Shown: in pieces, positions 40,230-44,894 of the stretch | Layout of the letters: the number at the start of each line of letters is the position of its first letter | Position numbering within the stretch: the stretch's first letter is position 1 | Origin: a virus | DNA: 44,894 bases | IMG/VR virus record: IMGVR_UViG_3300014492_000010 | Coordinates: 1-44,894 of that record | Reading direction: 5' to 3' (one strand) | Position numbers and translations under genes: made by a program | The notes under the pieces: model-generated | What the model was told of the DNA's origin: nothing | The model's database searches: none | The model's input: the letters and a program-made list of their open reading frames with translations, nothing else

Positions 40230-40570
40230 TGAAGGCCAATGATTACCAGACTCTAGCTTGGGCTACTGCAAAACCGTTTTATAAATCAGATACACAGGGT
40301 GCGCGTAAAGCGAGAGCCTTACAGCTTACTGCGTTCACCCTGGAACTTAGCGGTGCGGCTGAGGAGTTGAGCAATAAGATTAATCGGATGGTGGAGAGCG
40401 GGGAAAATTTTGATGTAGATATACTTTCAGAACAGCTTGGAGATATTCTTTGGTTTGTTGCGGGCTTCGCTACCATGCTTGGTGTTAAGCTGGAGACGCT
40501 ACAGAGTAAAAATATACAAAAGCTCCGAGAAAATTACCCCGGAGCCATTGCAAGTTACAAGCAGTTCTAA
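40229..40570 (+). CDS. MazG-like nucleotide pyrophosphohydrolase (113 aa)
   Basis: Typical all-alpha MazG pattern: LSGAAEELSNKI (ExxE-type motif) followed by EQLGDILWFVAGFATMLGV (ExxGDxxW-like) and a helix with NIQKLRENYP. These enzymes hydrolyse NTPs to NMP and PPi, and phage versions may modify host ppGpp or clean the dNTP pool. It starts in TAATG overlap with the GroES-like gene and is the last gene of the early unit. Confidence 0.75.
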   Translation: MKANDYQTLAWATAKPFYKSDTQGARKARALQLTAFTLELSGAAEELSNKINRMVESGENFDVDILSEQLGDILWFVAGFATMLGVKLETLQSKNIQKLRENYPGAIASYKQF

Positions 40571-40597
40571 GTTCAGGTCTCCCCTAAATAGACCAAA

Positions 40598-40630
40598 GGG
40601 AGCGGAGAATATACCGCTCCCTTATTTTTA
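40598..40630. terminator. Shared hairpin between convergent units
   Basis: Stem GGGAGCGG / CCGCTCCC (40598-40605, 40614-40621) with an 8-base loop; TTATTTTTA follows on the plus strand. The other side offers only a short T-run, so termination is strongest for the early unit. It marks the end of both transcription units. Confidence 0.8.
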
Positions 40631-40639
40631 TCCTTAGCA

Positions 40640-41002
40640 TTACTGTATAATCGTAATGTTAATTGTGGGAGGCGCAGCTTTGGTAATACTTGCTCCTGCA
40701 CCAACGGACATACCACTCTCAAGTCCATTGTATACTGCGGTTACTGCATAGCAGTAGGAGCCTCCGAGTACGACTGAAGTGTCGGTGTAAGTCAATACAC
40801 TTACAGTACTTGTGTTAATCTTAGTCATCGCAGGAAGTGTAGTACAGCTTCCAGTGGAAGTGCCACGATATACATTGTAGGTTATACCACTTGCAGTATC
40901 GGATTCAGTCCACGTAAGAACCACATCGTGGGGCGTTGCTTGTGCCACTACCGATGCAGCGCAAAGTAGTAAAGTGATTAATAGCATGAAACGAAGTTTC
41001 AT
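40640..41002 (-). CDS. Secreted fibronectin-III protein (120 aa)
   Basis: Sec signal peptide (LRFMLLITLLLCAASVVAQA, cut near residue 21), then one FnIII domain with the usual strands: HDVVLTWTESD, ITYNVYRGT, LTYTDTSV, YCYAVTAVYNG. Two Cys could make a disulfide in the periplasm or outside. Such FnIII proteins are common in bacterial secreted enzymes and phage virion proteins, where they give surface adhesion. Good AGGAGG ribosome site. It ends the late unit. Confidence 0.75.
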   Translation of the reverse strand: MKLRFMLLITLLLCAASVVAQATPHDVVLTWTESDTASGITYNVYRGTSTGSCTTLPAMTKINTSTVSVLTYTDTSVVLGGSYCYAVTAVYNGLESGMSVGAGASITKAAPPTINITIIQ

Positions 41003-41010
41003 ATTTCCTC

Positions 41011-43209
41011 CTAGTTAATCTGCCAGCAAACTGTGCTGACGTCAGTTGTCACCACCGCATTGGCAGTGGACAGCGCGTGGATCACAAACGACGTTCCCGG
41101 TACGATAGTACCGATGTCGAGACGCGCCCCTAGCACTGAGCCAGCGGCGCCACAACTCGACAACCTATACAGGCAGGTCGAGCTTATAGTGCACGCTGTC
41201 GTATTGCTGACCGTCACCGTACCAGATACGAGCGTGGCTGTTCCCCACGCCTGATTTCCCGGCGTCAAGGCTACTGTGCCGGTAATGTTCGGGAAGTTCC
41301 ATGTCCGCGCCGCCGTCAGCGTGTTGCGCGTGATGTTTCCCGCATAGCTCGCAACGCCGTCGAGCTGGATGGTGGCGCTGGGAACGATGATGCTGCTGCC
41401 ATCAACGGGAAAACGAATGTTGTCCGGCGATCCCCAGCAACCGACGTATGCGAAATTTCCGTTGTTTCCCGCCCCGGCGTAGAGATTGAACCCAAGGTTG
41501 CATCCGTTATAGTACGACCAGTCATGGCCGAAGCGGAAACTGCTGATGATGGACGAAATGGCCGCATTCGGAGCATAGGCGGCGATGATTGGCTGATAGC
41601 TCATCCTCGCAGTGGACGAGTTTACGAACATCGCCGCCGCGTTGTCACCGGATACCTGCGACTGATAGAAGTAGCTCAGAGGGCTTCCACCGTTGTAGTT
41701 GTCATTCCAGTTTCCGTAAATCTGCCATGCCCCAGCCGCTGAATACTGTGCCCAGATCACAGGGTTCCCGCTTGAAGCGTTGAAAGCGTTTCCAGACACG
41801 ACGCCGCCCGTTCCCGCAAGGTACATTCCCTGCGGAACATCGCCAATCCAGTTGCCCGTGATGATTGGCCCAAGAGGTGCCCCACCCTGCGCCGTAATAG
41901 CCGTACCACCATTGTCGTAGATGATGTTTCCGGCGATATGGGCAGCAACACCATTATCCTGTATGCCTTGCCCCGGATTGTTCTGGCAGTTATTGTTCTC
42001 CAGCCAGTGAGAATCAGCTTCGGTGAAGATACAACCACCGACCCAGCCAACCATCGTGTTATCACTGACTTCTTCTTCGTCGGTGAGATTGGCGTCATAA
42101 AAAGACCAGTTTGCGGTGTAATTTCCGTCCAAGTACATGCGCTTAATCGCCGGAGAATGATGCCGATAATCCCCGTGCATATTTGCAGATGTGTTGCCAA
42201 TGACGACGCCGTTACTAGCGCCAGTCCATGTGACGTGTGCGCCGCCGGGAGTACCGGGAGTGTCGTGCGTAGGCCATGGACTGCCGCAGCAATTCCAGTG
42301 AGGCTTCACCAAACCGTCTGTGGTAATCCAGTCATAGTCGTACAGTAAATTTCCGGCACAGGTATAGTTGCCGCTGTGAATATTGATGAGGCCGCCCGGC
42401 GAACCAGTCTGTGAACCCAGCGTGACGATCGCCCATTCCCAGCTTCCCACATTCGTCGCAACGCAGAAGTCTCCCACTGAGGAGTTATAGTAGAGGTCAA
42501 TCTGGCGGATAATTCCGGTACCATCGAGGCGCTCTAGTGCTGCGATATTGCCGCCAACTTGAATCTCTTTTGTAGTGGCATCTGAGACTGTGGTGAATAT
42601 TCCGACGTTCGGCATGCTCGTGCCAATCGGGCCAGGTGAGAGGGGATTAAAAACCTCACTTATCCAACCCAAGCCAGTCCATGTGCGAGTTGTATTTGAG
42701 ATAACATTAAAATAACTACCACCAGGTAATGGGATGGGAGCTACTTCTGTATCATTATATCCATATGCGTTAGAGCCGGCTGAAAATGTAATCGCAGGTG
42801 CGTTGTAATTTACTCCGACAGGCAAGCCATTTGGCACTTGAGTAGGCGTAAAAGTTGTACACGTTACAGAGGCATTAGGACAGGCTGTAAGTACCCAAGT
42901 GCCGCCAGCAGGAACTATCCCATTCCCATTTACACCTGAAGTAGTTGGAGTAAGGCAAACAATAGCGGTACCACTAGAGCTTAAAGCTCCGGTATAGCTC
43001 TGTGGAAATACTGTGCCATTAAAGATATATGGCCCAGGAACTCCATATGGTGGAGTAAACGCCCAAGTATATGCGCCGTTCATAAATACTTGACCATTTG
43101 CATCTGTAATTGTTGCGGTAACATTTACGCACTGACCAAAGCTTATGCTGCTAAAGGCAAGTACAAGTAACAGCAGCAATACATTACATGCGAGAAACTT
43201 TTTCATCAT
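41011..43209 (-). CDS. Secreted beta-helix tailspike-like protein, mosaic (732 aa)
   Basis: The start at 43209 has GGAGAGAG in front; an in-frame extension beyond it would run through the upstream gene. Residues 1-26 are a Sec signal peptide (MMKKFLACNVLLLLLVLAFS, then SISFGQ). Residues ~27-185 are a beta-sandwich-like domain in AT-richer DNA. From ~190 on, DNA becomes clearly GC-rich and the protein turns into repeated short strands with Asn/Gly turns (NHIAG-like repeats, residues ~300-520), as in right-handed beta-helix spikes. The end has a small beta domain with paired Cys. Probably host recognition; an export route is odd for a spike. Confidence 0.7.
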   Translation of the reverse strand: MMKKFLACNVLLLLLVLAFSSISFGQCVNVTATITDANGQVFMNGAYTWAFTPPYGVPGPYIFNGTVFPQSYTGALSSSGTAIVCLTPTTSGVNGNGIVPAGGTWVLTACPNASVTCTTFTPTQVPNGLPVGVNYNAPAITFSAGSNAYGYNDTEVAPIPLPGGSYFNVISNTTRTWTGLGWISEVFNPLSPGPIGTSMPNVGIFTTVSDATTKEIQVGGNIAALERLDGTGIIRQIDLYYNSSVGDFCVATNVGSWEWAIVTLGSQTGSPGGLINIHSGNYTCAGNLLYDYDWITTDGLVKPHWNCCGSPWPTHDTPGTPGGAHVTWTGASNGVVIGNTSANMHGDYRHHSPAIKRMYLDGNYTANWSFYDANLTDEEEVSDNTMVGWVGGCIFTEADSHWLENNNCQNNPGQGIQDNGVAAHIAGNIIYDNGGTAITAQGGAPLGPIITGNWIGDVPQGMYLAGTGGVVSGNAFNASSGNPVIWAQYSAAGAWQIYGNWNDNYNGGSPLSYFYQSQVSGDNAAAMFVNSSTARMSYQPIIAAYAPNAAISSIISSFRFGHDWSYYNGCNLGFNLYAGAGNNGNFAYVGCWGSPDNIRFPVDGSSIIVPSATIQLDGVASYAGNITRNTLTAARTWNFPNITGTVALTPGNQAWGTATLVSGTVTVSNTTACTISSTCLYRLSSCGAAGSVLGARLDIGTIVPGTSFVIHALSTANAVVTTDVSTVCWQIN

Positions 43210-43561
43210 ACTCTCTCCAATCCACTCCAAGTTCAAGGGCAAGTTGACGCTCCGCAATGGTAGCAAGTTGGTGTTGCCGATAATACGGAGCGCGTAAACA
43301 ATCTCCAGGTTCAGCGTGGTTTCCAGCTTTGCGATAGTTCTCAAATTCAATATCAAATGCAGTAACGAGGGCTTCTTGGATTCCAGCGCGCTTACAAGCA
43401 AGCGCCTCGAATTGTTCATGGTATGCGACAAGTGTTTCGTAACGCCAATCAGCCATCGCAGAGACTCGAATTTGTAGGTCACCAAACTCATCAAACCACC
43501 AATCACCAACGGTAACATAGCGTTGTTGATTGTGTGGAATTACTCTCACATAGATATTCAT
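43184..43561 (-). CDS. HExxE-containing conserved phage protein (125 aa)
   Basis: Start at 43561 behind GGAG. The sequence opens with a beta pattern (VIPHNQQRYVTVGDWWFD), then DWRYETLVAYHEQFEALACK with H48-E49-x2-E52, and later TAFDIEFE. This layout recalls a small phage protein family I know only as conserved hypothetical ('DWRYE.LVA.HE..E...C...GI'). HExxE could be a metal site, but two His are expected for a zinc peptidase, so activity is doubtful. It overlaps the spike start by 26 bases. Confidence 0.6.
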   Translation of the reverse strand: MNIYVRVIPHNQQRYVTVGDWWFDEFGDLQIRVSAMADWRYETLVAYHEQFEALACKRAGIQEALVTAFDIEFENYRKAGNHAEPGDCLRAPYYRQHQLATIAERQLALELGVDWREYDEKVSRM

Positions 43562-43571
43562 GCTTACTCCT

Positions 43572-44834
43572 TTACTTAAACCATCCCCAACGTGCAAGTC
43601 CTTCATAGCGTTTCCAAGTACGCCTCGCTAAGTCTTGACGAAATTGCATATCAGGAATCTTTATCTTCTTAATTTTCTCTTTAACCACCGCCCACGCTTC
43701 GTCTGTGGTTCTACCGACACCAATAGGCACAGCAATAAACCCACTTGCACCAGCAGTAACAAGTTCATCGCCTGCCAGCATTGCGTCGTAGAGATAACAA
43801 CCGTGAGATATATCCTCGATATCAATCCCATTTATCGGCACTCCTATGGGATGTTTCCCATGCACTTCTGTTGGGTACGGAGGAATAGAAAGTCTTGTTG
43901 CAGCAGCAAAGGCATTCTCATTCCAGCGCAGCGTTGTTGGAGTTTCACCTGCGGCAATAGCTCGGAAAAATTCACCGAGGTCTGATGTAATCAGCGCACA
44001 CAATGTGGCACTCGCATCATAGCCGAAACGCGGAGTCCATTCAAGTCCGTATAATTTATCCGGCCCTGCAATGACATTCAAGTCAATCATTCCCCGATAC
44101 CCAACATGTTTTAGGAAATCCTTCATCCGCATAAGCCCTTCTTCTATGAGCCGATTCGGCTTATTGTAAATCCAAACAAGGTTTCCAGCGCACCCAGTAT
44201 TAGGCCCTTTGTTACCTTCCATAAACTTCTTTTCTTCCAGTGTCGCGTTCCATAGATAAAAATCTTCGCCATTAAAATAAGCTTCGGTAGAGACTTCGAT
44301 TCCATCTACTACCTCCTGTAATAGAAACGTGGCCCCCTTAGTAGCCTGTCCAAGACGATCAATGTAATCGAGCAGGTCTTGGGAGGAATCTGCAACATAA
44401 GTTGTATTGCAATCCTGCTCCTGCCCGCCATCCGGCTTAAATACGTAGCGTTTCTTATTCGCCTTGATATACTTTTTCGCTTCACCGATTTCGTGGAACA
44501 CTTCGTACGGTGGGACATTGATATCACATTGCTCCATTGACTCAATGCCAAACATCCTATCCTCTTCCACGAGAGAATTAAAATTCCCATCGCCAATAGT
44601 CGGTGTGAGAAGCGCAGACTTCTCCGCAAGTTTAGGCTTACCCGTAAGATCAAAGAGTACCAAATCATAACGTGCAAAATCCGGGCGCTCAAAGATTGGT
44701 TTAGGGGCGAGTCCGTGTAATACATCCATGTAGTCTTTCGACATAAGATAATAGTCCACCTTGTGTCCTTCTTCTTGAAGTCTCAACGTGAACCATGCGC
44801 CGTAGCCGCTGTAACTTACCATCAGTATTTTCAC
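43572..44834 (-). CDS. ATP-grasp ligase, PurD-like (420 aa)
   Basis: GTG start at 44834 behind GGGGCGGG. The Rossmann-like start (KILMVSYSGYGAWFTLRLQE), the ATP-binding KKRYVFKPDGGQEQDC, EVSTEAYFNG, GNKGPNTGCAGNL, and LYGLEWTPRFGYDA correspond to the PurD (GAR synthetase) ATP-grasp motif order. It lacks clear signs of the full PurD substrate site, so the amine or carboxylate substrate is unknown. Its neighbours are a 48-aa small ORF upstream and an HExxE protein downstream. Purine-pathway help or peptide/virion modification are both possible. Confidence 0.75.
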   Translation of the reverse strand: MKILMVSYSGYGAWFTLRLQEEGHKVDYYLMSKDYMDVLHGLAPKPIFERPDFARYDLVLFDLTGKPKLAEKSALLTPTIGDGNFNSLVEEDRMFGIESMEQCDINVPPYEVFHEIGEAKKYIKANKKRYVFKPDGGQEQDCNTTYVADSSQDLLDYIDRLGQATKGATFLLQEVVDGIEVSTEAYFNGEDFYLWNATLEEKKFMEGNKGPNTGCAGNLVWIYNKPNRLIEEGLMRMKDFLKHVGYRGMIDLNVIAGPDKLYGLEWTPRFGYDASATLCALITSDLGEFFRAIAAGETPTTLRWNENAFAAATRLSIPPYPTEVHGKHPIGVPINGIDIEDISHGCYLYDAMLAGDELVTAGASGFIAVPIGVGRTTDEAWAVVKEKIKKIKIPDMQFRQDLARRTWKRYEGLARWGWFK

Positions 44835-44856
44835 AATCCCGCCCCTAAAGTTTTAG

Positions 44857-44894
44857 TTACTTGTCCTTTTTAGCGCCATCGAAATGCGAACCGC
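44857..44894 (-). CDS. C-terminal end of the junction-spanning small protein
   Basis: Read from the window edge, codons GGT TCG CAT TTC GAT GGC GCT AAA AAG GAC AAG TAA end a protein at 44857. The incomplete codon at the edge (GC) plus the final G of the 1..109 ORF makes GGC, so the two fragments form one frame. The ATP-grasp start lies 22 bases on. Alone this fragment would be too short to call. Confidence 0.5.
   Translation of the reverse strand, partial: GSHFDGAKKDK

Noticed and set aside
43210-43518. N-terminal extension of the spike by ~103 residues
   Set aside because: It lies inside the HExxE gene, while a signal peptide with good ribosome site begins at 43209.
1-44894. tRNA genes, integrase, attachment sites or a lysogeny repressor
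   Set aside because: None were recognised by reading. A tRNA scan is needed to exclude a degenerate one.

Overview
The window looks like a complete virulent phage genome that opens as a circle. A short minus-strand ORF runs off the left edge (1..109). Joined to the right edge (44894..44857), it continues in frame to a stop 22 bases before the next gene, giving a 48-residue protein. On the circle there are only two transcription units. The late (structural) unit is on the minus strand and runs 22377 to 1 and then 44894 to 40640. The early (replication and takeover) unit is on the plus strand, 22906 to 40570. They diverge at 22.4-22.9 kb and converge on a shared terminator hairpin at 40.6 kb. 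I see no integrase, lysogeny repressor, tail tube, sheath or tape measure, so a short-tailed (podovirus-like), strictly lytic phage is the best reading. Three late genes carry Sec signal peptides, and one of them is a fibronectin-III protein. This implies a diderm host; the style recalls Acidobacteriota, but that is only an impression.

Late unit, in transcription order: a 48-aa ORF, TerS-like protein, two small genes, large terminase, two small membrane proteins (possible holin region), a secreted beta-barrel-like protein, portal, a gene nested in the portal tail, scaffold-like protein, two head proteins, a Mu gpT-like major capsid protein, a strong terminator, small head/neck proteins, tail hub and fibre-like proteins, a head-tail adaptor, and then large internal virion proteins. 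The 1344-aa internal protein carries a GHKL (Hsp90/MutL-type) ATPase domain and an HEFAH zinc-metallopeptidase motif. Across the circle junction come an ATP-grasp enzyme, an HExxE protein, a secreted beta-helix tailspike and a secreted FnIII protein.

Early unit: two unknown proteins, an origin-like region (10-bp iterons in both orientations around an AT-rich core and a G-rich tract), a cluster of small Cys-rich proteins including a textbook C2H2 zinc finger, a J-domain protein, a vWA protein next to an FtsK/SpoIIIE-type translocase, a ribbon-helix-helix protein, and a replication block. That block contains a PD-(D/E)XK nuclease, a Sak4-like ATPase, an SSB-like protein, a UDG-like/exonuclease protein, a separate family A polymerase and a DUF3987-like helicase. 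The unit ends with an endolysin, a GroES-like protein and a MazG-like protein. Three 15-bp palindromes (TGACA-N5-TGTCA) lie 49, 39 and 39 bp upstream of TTGAC promoter boxes and look like a phage regulon.

The most striking item is the 220-aa protein at 39567..40229. It is a GroES-like co-chaperonin whose mobile-loop position holds a DnaJ-type zinc domain (four CxxC motifs). With the separate J-domain protein and the virion GHKL ATPase, this phage seems to carry a dispersed, rearranged chaperone kit.
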